Origin: Euglena gracilis
Lineage: Eukaryota; Euglenida; Euglenophyceae; Euglenales
Direction of reading: 5' to 3'
Assembly (NCBI GenBank): GCA_039621445.1
Contig: CP154956.1
Location: 25,510,117-25,574,116, forward strand
Length of the DNA stretch: 64,000 nt
Shown one piece after another: positions 10,906 through 20,337 of the stretch (position 1 is the first letter of the stretch; each line of letters starts with the position of its first letter). The notes under the pieces are model-generated. The model did not search any database. It saw nothing but the letters and a program-made list of their open reading frames with translations, and was not told where the DNA came from. Both the position numbers and the translations under genes were made by a program.

Positions 10906-11578
10906 GGAAAAAGTGTACAAAATGGCCTAAAACGGCCCAAACTGGCCAAAAAACGCCCGTATCTCGGGCTACGCGGGGAGTTGTGGGGAAACCATAATCC
11001 CAGTACATAGAGCGTCCCAGGGGCTTCAATTTAGGTCTCCGGACATTTCCTTTGATTTTGCATCATTTTTGAGAAATTTTGAAAACATTGGTTTTTTGAC
11101 CCCCCACCCCCGGAAAACGGCTAAGTCGAACAGTGGGAAAAGTGTACAAAACGGCCATCTGGGCCAAAAACGGCCGTATCTCGGGCTAGGCGGGGAGTTG
11201 CGGGGAAATCAAAATACCAGTAGATGGGGCGTTCCAAGGGCTTCAAATTAGGTCTCCGGACATTTCCTTTGATTTTGCTTCATTTTGGAGATATTTTGAA
11301 AATTGACATTTTTTGGCCAAAATGGCAGAGTCCAAAGGGCTTATCCAGGGGGGGGCGGGTAAATCCTACCCAGTTTGGACCCCTTCGCGCGTGAATAACT
11401 CGGGCCTGGCGGGGAGTTGGGGGTCAACTCCGGGTGATTCGGAAATTAGGAATCCAGTCGCTCGCGACTGAAAAAAAAATCCGGGAACCGGGCCGGGATC
11501 ACGGTGAGAATCCGTCGGTTCCCGAGGTGGCCCCGATCTGGGGGGGGTGGCGGGGGGGGGTCGGGGGGGGGGGTTTCG

Positions 11579-11626
11579 CCGGTGGTAAGCTTCGCTCTTA
11601 CCCATAAAGGGATAAGAGCTCAGCGA
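11579..11626. repeat. Hairpin closing motif of the composite repeat
   Basis: GCTCTTACCC followed by a short loop and GGGATAAGAGC forms a stem of about ten pairs. A sister copy at 9138-9185 has a diverged loop side, and both copies lie at the end of a G-rich stretch. Confidence 0.6.
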
Positions 11627-11654
11627 CCCCCCCCTGGTTTGGGTCCCAACTCCT

Positions 11655-11885
11655 CCTTATATATATATATATATATATTTACAGATGTATATGCATATAT
11701 ATATGTATATATATACGTTGTACATATATATATATATATATGTTGTACATATATATATGTATATATATATATATGTGCATATATATACAGGTGTACATGT
11801 GTGTGTGAAAAAATATGTATATTGTATCTGTATACACATATGAATGAATATGTGTGTATATGTTATATATACACACATATCCTGC
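11655..11885. repeat. TA/TG/CA microsatellite
   Basis: Alternating purine-pyrimidine sequence of about 230 bases, mostly TA with TG and CA steps. The open frames over it are artefacts. Confidence 0.95.
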
Positions 11886-13742
11886 GTGAGCTAAATTTTT
11901 TTGAAGTCCGTTTTCATAGAAATGAAATTTGAATGTTCATTGGAGCAGTCATCTTTTGTGCTGTTTGTGCTTGAAGCATCATTGAAGTGTCGCAGAATTT
12001 TTGGGCCATCTCTGCCAAGCAGATCTCATTCCAAGACCAAGGCTGTTACTTTGTTCAAGGAAGGGCAATTGATTCTTGTTGTTCAGGAACTCCAAAGAAC
12101 GTCTTCAGAGCTTTGCATCCTCTGTTTAGCATTTTATTTGAATGTCCAAAGATGTGTGTGAAGTACAATTTCTCGTCCCCCTCCATTTTTTTCTGCTTCA
12201 AAGACACGGATTTTCGAAAATTTTGACAAAGGGTTATTCCTGCCCCCTTGGATTAGGCTATTGGTTCAAGACCAATCGGGTGGGGGGAACGCAAATGACA
12301 TTTTCTTGAAGTTTTTTTTTTGCGTTTTTTGATTTTGGCAAAACTTGCGTTTCTCTGGTTTTTTTCCCCTGGAAAATATTCTAATATGAAAACTCCTGGC
12401 GCATCATTAAACAGCGCACAGTGCGCCAAACACGCAGAGAAGCACGACGGTTCCGCACTTTTCCCTGTGAGGGTTGTCTTACCCCCCTGTGTCTTACCCC
12501 CCGAGGCAAACCCACCACAGAGGAACGGTGCTGTGTAAGTTGCTCCTTTTATTTGGGGTTGGGCTAGGTCCCGCTAAGCGACGCCTAGTCGGAGTTGGAT
12601 GTCGATGCCAACTCCCCTGGGCCCCCTCTCTCCCTTGTCCACTTTCTCTGATCAAGGGCTTTTGCGCCAGAACTCTCTGTACGACGCGATGAGGTCGGGC
12701 TCGCAAAGCCTTTGATCTTAGCTCTTGCTCTCGCCTCCCTCGAGGCGAACCGACAATCTGGAGGGGACACCGCGGGCTCGTACTCCCTCGAGGCAAGCCG
12801 ACCTCGGACTCCCACGACAGAGGAAGGGGGAGGTCCGAGGTTCCAATCTGAACTTCTGTTGGGGGGTCCGGGAAACCTGCGGGAAGAACACCCACTCCGC
12901 TGAAGGGGGGGGTGAGGCTTCCCATGGTGAGTCCGCTCATCCCGCGAACAAGGTGAAGAGTGAGGAGAAGTTGTCCCGCCCCTCCTGAGGTTTGGGGGGG
13001 GCAAGCCCTTGAGTGCCTCCTGCCGAGGCGGAAGAAGTGTTCCTCTTGGCATCCCCACGGGGGGGGATTCAAGGTCTTTCTGAGCGCTAAAAGGGGGGGG
13101 AGTGTGTGCGAGGGGTCGCTATGACCGCACATAGCCCCTGCGCCTCCCGAAAGGTGAATGGCCGTTTGTTTGCAAGCTTGTGCGAGCCAGTGTGTGACCC
13201 TGTGGTTGGTTAAACTGGCCTGTGACCTGGAATGATAGGGGAGAAATATCTTTGCACTTTGGATTTTTCTTCCGGGATGAAAGTTGGGTTCTCACATACG
13301 GAATAATGGCCAGAGTCATTTTCCAGAGTGTGGGACCTGGGGGACAGGGCGCAGGAAGAGAGGAGGGAATAACGCCAAAGGTAGGGAGTGCCTTAGCATA
13401 GGCTCCTATCCTAATCTGTGGCCATGCCTAATCAGTAACCTTCCAATAACCCAGCCAGCACATGCATAAGTGTGAAAAGGGCAGTGGGCAGTATTGGGAG
13501 GTGGGGGTTGGTATGGCGCATAGTCTCATTGAGTTGCTCGCGTTCTGCACATTTGTTTTCATGTTCCACTTTCCACAGTGGGTTTCCCAGTTTTCCAAGT
13601 TTCTCAAAGATGCAAGTTGTCAAGATTCTTGGACTATGAAACGTCATTGAAAAAAGTCAAGCAAATCAAGCAAAGACCTTGTCAGAAGTTGAAACTGCGG
13701 TAATTCGTCGGCTGAACGGTCACTCGTGAACCTCCATCTCCT
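11886..13742. other. No recognisable gene
   Basis: Mixed-composition sequence. 12500-13150 has long overlapping open frames on both strands (up to 212 codons on minus), but they are Pro/Arg/Gly-rich, lack any domain, and span homopolymer runs, so I do not call them genes. This stretch could be the LTR or leader of an unrecognised element. 13160-13740 shows nothing definite. Confidence 0.4.
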
Positions 13743-14789
13743 TTGCTTTGTTGGTTGCGAAGTCAGGTTGTTTTGCCTGTTTGTTTGGGTTTTGTTTTTC
13801 CAACGCAGGCCTTGGATTTATCCAGAAACAATCTGGAAATGTTTCATCCGGGAGGAATGGTGTGGGGTCGGGAAGGAACCCAGAATGACAGGGCGGGGAG
13901 TTTCCCTCCCCCCCTGGACATGACAAGGGGGTTGGGTAGGAATCAGGGACCTGAGCCCACCCTGGTTTTACCCAGAAGTGACCCAAGTGTGTTTGGGGAT
14001 ATGCAAGGGGGGGTGTGCCTGGAGCACGAAGGGATTCGCGTGTGTGTTGGATCCCCTGAAACTGAGGTGGGGAATAAAGATCCTACGCCGCCGGAGGCCC
14101 ATCCCGGGTTCCCCCGCGGGGGGGCGGACACGGGGTGGGCGTCCCGCGTGAACATGGTAGCAGGGGTTTGTGATTCGACCATGTTCGTGAACATGGTCGC
14201 AGAGGTTTGTGCTGCGGTTGCTGTTTGGTGTTTTTCAGCTGTTTCAAATTCCATGTTTCCCAGCGTAAACATGGTAATCAGAGGGGCGAAAGCTGCAATC
14301 AGTTTTCGGGTTGGATTGTCAGTGAGTGATTTTGTCTGTATTTGTTTTGCCCTGAGTTTCGCAAAGACAAATTGTCAGACACCAACAATTATGGAACTGG
14401 TTGCGGTGATGGGCTGGATTTTTTTGGTGATGATTGTCATCTTTAGTTTGAAGACAGCAGCCGGGTGGTGTTGGTTTGTAATGTCGCCGACATTGCAATT
14501 CGGGGAGATCCAAGGGGGTTTCTGGACGGAACCCCAGATTTGTTTTGCAGATCACAACATTCTGGGTCACCATGAAAGTTTTCTGTTGCCCCCCAACCAA
14601 TCTGAAAAGAATTCCAGTATTTTTGCAGGCGTCTATACCTCAGGTGCTGCGAGAGGGCCTCGAGGACCGAAGCCCTGGCCTGGAGGCCACAAGTTCAATT
14701 GGCAGCGGACCGAAATATCATCAATTGAACGAGGAAGGCCGACGGGACCAGAAGCCCAGCACGCAAGACGACGAAGTGGCAAGGTGTGA
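13743..14789 (+). CDS. Uncharacterised open frame (348 codons)
   Basis: An open frame with no recognised domain. A pyrimidine-rich stretch ending in CAG at about 13808 could be a splice acceptor, in which case the exon would start with the codons for LDLSRNNLEMF. A hydrophobic stretch (MGWIFLVMIVIFSL) lies near residue 220. It overlaps the next ORF by 245 bases in another frame, so at most one of the two is translated there. The start codon would be TTG unless spliced. No homology is visible to the retrotransposons nearby. It may be chance. Confidence 0.2.
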   Translation: MLCWLRSQVVLPVCLGFVFPTQALDLSRNNLEMFHPGGMVWGREGTQNDRAGSFPPPLDMTRGLGRNQGPEPTLVLPRSDPSVFGDMQGGVCLEHEGIRVCVGSPETEVGNKDPTPPEAHPGFPRGGADTGWASRVNMVAGVCDSTMFVNMVAEVCAAVAVWCFSAVSNSMFPSVNMVIRGAKAAISFRVGLSVSDFVCICFALSFAKTNCQTPTIMELVAVMGWIFLVMIVIFSLKTAAGWCWFVMSPTLQFGEIQGGFWTEPQICFADHNILGHHESFLLPPNQSEKNSSIFAGVYTSGAARGPRGPKPWPGGHKFNWQRTEISSIERGRPTGPEAQHARRRSGKV

Positions 14790-17343
14790 CGCTGGTGTTC
14801 AACAATTTTCAGTCCCAGTGGGTCTGAAAATTAGGGGGGCTGAGTCGCAATTTATGATTGGAATTGCACAGCCCAGCCCAACGCCAGCTCAGTGCCAGCC
14901 ACAGCCAGCAGAAATTAGTCAACAAGTTTTTGCCCACGACAGTTTGGGAGTTGAAGCCCGTTTGCAATTTCAATTGGGAATTGCATTGGCAAACGCAGGG
15001 CCGGCCCAGCCCCAGCCAGCAGTCGGGGGGCCAGCCCAACTCCAGCCAGCTGCAGCAGGGAGAGCTCAGCCAGATGCGCAGGAGTCAGCCCAGCCCCAGC
15101 CAATTCTGCAGGGGCCAGCCCAGCACCAGCCAAACGCAGGACCAGCCCAGTCAACCGGCCAGCAGTTTTTGGGTCAGAGAAGCCCAGAAATTGCAGTGTC
15201 CCAGCCAATTACGCACGGGCCAGCCCAGCCCATGATGCAGGGGCCGACCCAGTCAATTGGCCAGCAGTTTTTGGGTCAGAGAAGCCCAGAAATTGCAGTG
15301 CCCCAGCCAATTACGCACTGGCCAGCCCAGCCCATCATGCAGGGGCCGACCCAGTCAACTGGCCAGCAGTTTTTGGGTCAGAGGAGCCCAGAAATTGCAG
15401 TGTCCCAGCCAATCACGTACGGGCCAGCCCAGCCCATCATGCAGGAGCTGACCCAGTCAACCGGCCAGCAGTTTTTGGGTCAGAGGAGCCCAGAAATTGC
15501 AGTGCCCCAGTCAATTACACACGGGCCAGCCCAGCCAACCATGCAAGGGCCAGCCCAACCCCAGCCAATTATGCAAAGGCCAGCCCAGCCCATCATGGAG
15601 CCAGCCCAGTCAATGATGCAAGAGCCAGCCCAGCCCATCATGGAGCAAGCCCAGCCCATGATGCGAGAGCGAGACCAGCCCATGATGCAAGAGCCAGCCC
15701 AATCCATCATGGGGCCAGCCCAGCCCATGATGCAAAAGCCAGCCCAGCCCATGATGCAAAAGCCAGCCCAGCCCATTATGCAATTGCCAACCCAGCCCAT
15801 CGTGGAATTGCCAACCCGGCACCGGCCAATTGTCGTGGGGCCAGCCGAGCAGCAGTCAGTGGTCGACAGCTCAGCTCAGCCACAGCCGACTGTCGACAAG
15901 CTAGACCAGCTCCAGTCAGTTGCACAAAAGACAGCCCAGCCGACCAGCCAGCATTGTTTTGGTGAAAATGGTCTGGGATTGGCAGAGTTGGGGAGGGTCC
16001 ATGGGCCAGTTTCAGAGAAGCAATTTCAACCTGGAAGTGCATGTTCAAATAACCATGGTCCGACCTATCCCCAATCAGTTGCCCCAGAGTCAGTGCGGTC
16101 AGCCGGTGAACAATCTTCAAGTCCAGTCGTGGAGCCAGAATCAGAATTGCAATTTCAGGCAGTGTCGGCAGGGACAGCAGGCACAGATGTCAGTCCTGCT
16201 GGCTGGGCCAACAGAATGCGTCTGGCTTCTGAAAGGGTGGAAAGATTTCGTGCGGAGGCTGAAAATTGCAGGAAAAAGAGGTTGGCATGGTCTGAAAAGT
16301 TGCGGTCTTGTTCGGATCGCATGCATTCTCTGATGGAATTGGGTGAGCAACTTCCGAGTCACAGTCCGCCTGGTCTTTTTTCCCCAGCCACCCCTTCTGC
16401 GAGTTCACAAGGCATATGTCACGGGTCGAGTGGGCAGGGGGCAGCCCAGCCCTTGCCAACTCAGCCCCAGCAAGCTGCAGGGGGGCCAGCCCAGTCAGAA
16501 CCGATTGCTCGGCCAGAACCGACAGTTCAAGACCTAGTCCAGTGGGGCAGCCAGCAGAATTTCAATTTTCCATCCAGGGAATGTCCTGCCGTCAAAGGAC
16601 GATTTCTTGTGATAGGAATCGGGGTGAAGGCAGCAGGGAGGGGGGAGGATTTAGTGGGGTTTGAGGCCGAACCCCAGCCCCCCATTCCATTGGTTTCAGC
16701 TTTGCCCAAACCCATCGCGAGTTTGATAGCCCAGCCCAGCATGCCCACCGGGGGTTCGGGAAACCCACAAGATTCCCCTGGGTGGGACAGGTCTTGGGCA
16801 GAGTCAGGCATCGAATGTGTCACGCATGTAGCAGACGCTCGGATAGCAGTGTTGATTCCCCATTTCCAGATCATGGGGGTTCCGCAAGGGGATTTGCCGA
16901 CGGCACATCCTCCCCCGCCACCGTTGGATGCCCAGGAGTTCCCGTGGGATGGGGGGGGAGGGTTGATTTTTCTGCCATCAGTGACTCTGAGTCCAGTGTT
17001 TGATGGGGGGGATGAAGATTTTCGCACGAGGCTGAAAATCGCTGGTGTGGGAGCCAGAACCCCCCACGCCCAGCCAATTTTGGGCACGTCCCTTGGGACT
17101 TTTGCAGAAAGTTCCATGTATTTGGGGTCTGCCACGTTTCGGGATCCCTCAACAGCCCAGTTCAGCTGCCAGGGAGATCAGAGTGTATCAAGGAGGGTGA
17201 TTGTAAAAATGAGAGGGCAGGATTGTGTACTCGCCCAAAAAGGAAAAAGCCAGCACCGGAGGGGGGGTCCCCCCTGCAAAGGCCTGAGTAGGGGGGTCGC
17301 AGCCCTGTGGGGGCAAGTGTTGTGCAGTCTCGACTCCAGGTGA
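14545..17343 (+). CDS. Pro/Gln-rich tandem-repeat protein of unknown function
   Basis: A 932-codon open frame, far longer than chance. A 'ttttttgcag' acceptor-like site at about 14628 may mark its true 5' edge. Residues 200-335 are four copies of a 34-residue unit containing GQQFLGQRSPEIAV, followed by shorter PAQPIMQ repeats to about residue 430. A charged helix-like stretch near residue 555 (RLASERVERFRAEAENCRKKR) could form a coiled coil. No catalytic motif was found. It lies directly 5' of element A, where a gag would sit, but shows no similarity to the gag ORFs of C. It may be an unrelated gag, a host gene or a fusion. Confidence 0.45.
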   Translation: MQITTFWVTMKVFCCPPTNLKRIPVFLQASIPQVLREGLEDRSPGLEATSSIGSGPKYHQLNEEGRRDQKPSTQDDEVARCDAGVQQFSVPVGLKIRGAESQFMIGIAQPSPTPAQCQPQPAEISQQVFAHDSLGVEARLQFQLGIALANAGPAQPQPAVGGPAQLQPAAAGRAQPDAQESAQPQPILQGPAQHQPNAGPAQSTGQQFLGQRSPEIAVSQPITHGPAQPMMQGPTQSIGQQFLGQRSPEIAVPQPITHWPAQPIMQGPTQSTGQQFLGQRSPEIAVSQPITYGPAQPIMQELTQSTGQQFLGQRSPEIAVPQSITHGPAQPTMQGPAQPQPIMQRPAQPIMEPAQSMMQEPAQPIMEQAQPMMRERDQPMMQEPAQSIMGPAQPMMQKPAQPMMQKPAQPIMQLPTQPIVELPTRHRPIVVGPAEQQSVVDSSAQPQPTVDKLDQLQSVAQKTAQPTSQHCFGENGLGLAELGRVHGPVSEKQFQPGSACSNNHGPTYPQSVAPESVRSAGEQSSSPVVEPESELQFQAVSAGTAGTDVSPAGWANRMRLASERVERFRAEAENCRKKRLAWSEKLRSCSDRMHSLMELGEQLPSHSPPGLFSPATPSASSQGICHGSSGQGAAQPLPTQPQQAAGGPAQSEPIARPEPTVQDLVQWGSQQNFNFPSRECPAVKGRFLVIGIGVKAAGRGEDLVGFEAEPQPPIPLVSALPKPIASLIAQPSMPTGGSGNPQDSPGWDRSWAESGIECVTHVADARIAVLIPHFQIMGVPQGDLPTAHPPPPPLDAQEFPWDGGGGLIFLPSVTLSPVFDGGDEDFRTRLKIAGVGARTPHAQPILGTSLGTFAESSMYLGSATFRDPSTAQFSCQGDQSVSRRVIVKMRGQDCVLAQKGKSQHRRGGPPCKGLSRGVAALWGQVLCSLDSR
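15140..15547 (+). repeat. 102-bp in-frame tandem repeat, four copies
   Basis: The landmark 'agcagtttttgggtcag' falls at 15161, 15263, 15365 and 15467, an exact 102-base period (34 codons). Copies differ by a few substitutions. The period is a multiple of three, consistent with selection for coding. Confidence 0.95.
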
Positions 17344-17420
17344 GGAGTTGAGAGGTGTTGTCCATCATTTTGTTTCGCAGCCCTGTGGGGGCAAGTGTTG
17401 TGCAGTCTCGACTCCAGGTC
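17297..17420 (+). repeat. 81-bp duplication with splice-site-like edges
   Basis: The block 'gcagccctgtggggg...ctccag' is present at 17298 and again at 17379. Each copy ends in CTCCAG|GT; the first is followed by GTGAGG, a good donor, and the second copy is preceded by TTTGTTTCGCAG, a good acceptor. This looks like a duplicated small exon with flanking intron. Confidence 0.7.
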
Positions 17421-17479
17421 GAGTTGAGAGGCATTGTCCGTCATTTTGTTTACTTTGTCCATGCCCTGTGAAGAATCTG

Positions 17480-17790
17480 TGAAAGGTGAAGAAAGCTCTC
17501 CCAGCGGGGGGAGCATCCAGCTTCTGTTGAGTCCTCCAGGGGGGGAGACCCTTGGCCTGCATGAAGTCTTCCCAGCGGGGTAGACAACTGTTTTTTTGGT
17601 GAGTCCTCCCAGCGGGGGGGAACACCAACCGATGAAAGGGGCCTCTGGGGGGGAGGCAACTGTTTTCAGGGAGACCTCCCAGTGGGGGGGGGGTGTCTTC
17701 CGGTGGTCAGTCCTCCCAGGGGGGGGGACACCAACCGAGGAAAGGGCCCACCTGGGAGGGGGGGGGGTGGCTGTGACCTTGGCAACCCCA
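17480..17790. repeat. G-rich minisatellite (tcctcccagcggggg)
   Basis: Five to six imperfect copies of a 50-70 base unit centred on 'tcctcccagcgggggg', with flanks such as 'caccaaccgatgaaagg' also repeated (17625 and 17730). Non-coding. Confidence 0.85.
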
Positions 17791-18090
17791 GGTGGTGCAG
17801 CCCGAGAAACAACATTTTGTGGTTGTGAACCTCTGGGGAGGGAGTTCACCCATCCTGGAGCAAGGTTGGCGTGCAACCAGGGACCCGGGGTGGACGTCGA
17901 AGATTATCGAGGGGGGCATTCTTGTGTGGTTGGTTCTGCAGCTCTTCCGAGCTGGATTGTATGTTGTTCCCAGTTGGGGATCTTGTGTTGGGTGAAGTGG
18001 AAAAGTTTGATTTGAAGTTTGGTTCAAACATGAAATCCTTATTCCCCTGGAGGAGGGGACCCTGCAGAGCTCAGGCTGCAGAAAAGGTGA
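17791..18090 (+). other. Unassigned sequence 5' of element A
   Basis: No homology to the element C protease is visible here. An in-frame TGA at 18088-18090 closes the element A frame on its 5' side. AAAAG|GTGAGG at 18086 resembles a splice donor. Confidence 0.4.
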
Positions 18091-19986
18091 GGACCAGAAT
18101 GCGCTCACTGTCGGAGAATCTCCGCTTACCATGATTTTGATTGTGGATGTCTAGTTGAAACTTCCAAACTAATCCGATTGGATCCCGCAACCGGGAATTT
18201 TTCCCCCCCTACACCTGGTAGTGATACCTATACACCTAGTACGGATTTAATAGATAACCAAAAGGTACACAGCCTTGATACCATGGGTGATACACCCATC
18301 AGCACACTTGGTAATTATGCACAGCTCACAAGTCTACTTGGCAGTTTTTCGCAATTCGCGAAAGTGAATCGAGCACTACAGTGCAAAGGCATAGCCTCCC
18401 TCTTCGGATTCGCGCATAGCGCTCCCTATGCGCCTATGGCGCTCTCAAACACCCCCGCGCATATCGCGCTTCCCGCACATAGTGCGAATTCCGCGCATAT
18501 AGCGCTTGCCGCACATAGTGCGAATCCCGCGCATATCGCGCATTCCGCGCTATCGCGCATCACCGATGATTGGGTATATGCCCAACCCACCCATGCCCCC
18601 CCTGGATTGAGTCCTATGGACATGTATGTGGATGATTCACAATTTCGTTGTTCTGTGTTACAGCTTGTTCCCCCCCTTCAGGATGTTGAGCAGATCTCCA
18701 AGTACACCAAGGATACCTGGAATGCTTTTCAATTTGGTCAATATCGAATTTTGAAACACTGGTTTTCAAAAATCGCCGATATGGCGGATTCTTTTGATTT
18801 GACCTTGGAAATTGATGCATTCTCCTCCAACGCGCATTCGCGATTACCACGACATTGGTCGCAACATTCTAACGCTTTTGATAAGTTCTGGGGAGACACT
18901 ATCCTATGGATGCATCCCCCCCTGAAACTTATCCCGCTTGTTGTAGATAAAATTTTCCAGGATCAAGCGCGAGGCGCATTACTTGTTCCTGTGAATCCCG
19001 AAGCGGAATGGTTTCAAAATTTGACTTATGTCACATTTTATTGGTGGGACCTACCAAACGATGTTCCCCTATTCGAGGATTTCCGTGGAGTGGTATTACC
19101 ACCTTTTCAAGAAATCATTTTCCGTGTATGTTTCTTTGATGCTTTCCATGTTTCTCAATCTCCACCCCTGAATGTTAGTGTGTTGGATCATACCGACTAT
19201 GTGGGAGCCGATACGGCTTTTGTCCATAATGCCGATAGGCATCACCGTTCGGAACCCCCTATGGTCGATATGACCCATACACAGGTTTCCGCTGTCATTG
19301 AAAGTGCAGGACAGCATCCCAAATCAGCAGAATTTTGTACGCGCATCAGTCGCGAATTTTCTGGTGTTTTGGAAAATCCTGTTTACGCTTGCGATATAGA
19401 TCCCGCTATTCGCGGACCTTTTGGAGTTTGTAAGATAGAGCTTAAGGAAGGCGCAAAGCCAATGCACCGGAAATTTTTCCGTTGTTCCGGACAAAGAGAG
19501 ATAGCTCTCACTGAAATGATTGAAAAGCTCATAGAGCGGAAGTGGATCATCCCTTCCAAGAGTGAATGGACCTCCCAAGCTTTTGTGGTCCCTAAGCCCC
19601 CAGACCCATCAGGTCAGAAAAAGTGGAGGCTAGTACTGGATTATCGGTACTTAAACTCGCAAACTAAGGATGACCCATTCCCGTTACCTCTAATAGAGGA
19701 CCTTATCACAAAACAAGCGGACAACCGCTTGTGGTCAATTTTCGACCTGGAGGATGGTTTCCACCAAATGCATCTGGATCCCGATTCGCAAGCCCATACG
19801 GCTTTTGTAACATCCAAAGGTGTTTACCAATGGACGGTTTTACCAATGGGTGTTAAGAATGGACCAGCAATGTTTCAGCGCATGATCCAATGGGTCTTAC
19901 GGGATTTACCGTTTGCGCTGGTATACATTGATGATGTTTTAGTTGGTACCCCCCCTCCTTCAGCGAATACACACGAGAATATATAA
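18091..19986 (+). pseudogene. pol: Element A pol, part 1: Cys module and reverse transcriptase
   Basis: An open frame from 18091 begins with a Cys-rich motif (C-x-H-C at 18100-18111, C-G-C at 18142-18150) also present in C. A variable linker follows, with an A-specific Ala/His/Ser insertion at 18438-18555. The pre-RT conserved region (FWGDTILWMHPP) and the Ty3-type RT come next, with [17 protein letters not shown] and the catalytic YIDD at about 19924. A small deletion relative to C just after VGTPPPSA breaks the frame, giving the stop at 19984-19986. The corresponding part of C has two frameshifts where A has none. Confidence 0.9.
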
Positions 19987-20337
19987 TGTTCGCGCGGTAT
20001 TAGCCGCATTTCTCAAACACAGACTTTTTGTCAAAGGTGCTAAAATGCACTTATTTCGCGAAACGATAAAGTTTTGCCGTCACATTCTCAATAATGGCCA
20101 ACGCCGAGCGGCGCCTAGCAAACTAGAGGCCATTAAGAAATGGACACCTGAGGTCATCAAGACCATCACCCATTTGAGAGGATTTTTGGGATTAGCCCAA
20201 TACTACGCGATTTACATGAAAGATTTCGCGAAAATCGCGGTACCCCTAACGAGGCAACTGAAAAAACCCGCACCCGAGGGTACAAAAATGAAATGGGACG
20301 CAGATATGCGTGAAGTCTAGAGAGCATTAAAAAGCTA
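19987..20337 (+). pseudogene. pol: Element A pol, part 2: RT thumb/connection, frameshifted
   Basis: The frame moves to another register after the deletion at about 19980 and reads FVKGAKMHLFRETIKFC, then the connection region [15 protein letters not shown]. It is closed by a TAG near 20319 and a TAA near 20335, followed by another frame change. It contains a 71-base stretch identical to C (20180-20250). Confidence 0.85.

Larger units (their letters stand above)
8366..11640. repeat. Composite satellite-like repeat block
   Basis: The block is a patchwork of a few modules reused several times: a 490-base module (8366-8870 and 9566-10056, partial at 10070-10250), a 160-base module (9234, 9383, 10449, 10611 and 10777), and a 'tatctcgggctaggcggggagttg'-type module (about 8727, 9905, 10960 and 11168). 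Another is a roughly 45-base closing motif around 'taagcttcgctcttac' at 9141 and 11584. Open frames on both strands are periodic readings of these modules and not genes. Confidence 0.85.

Noticed and set aside
10206-10930. Open frames up to 171 codons on both strands
   Set aside because: They follow the 160-base tandem units and the CGGCCCGGC minisatellite; periodic artefacts.
11657-11878. Tyr/Ile-rich frames
   Set aside because: Readings of the TA microsatellite in several frames.
12255-12275. T-arm-like hairpin ATTGG TTCAAGA CCAAT
   Set aside because: No A-box or remaining tRNA structure at the required distance upstream.
12494-13132. 212-codon minus-strand frame
   Set aside because: Arg/Pro/Ser/Gly-rich, overlapped by another long frame, no recognisable motif; possible LTR-like DNA but no repeat partner found.
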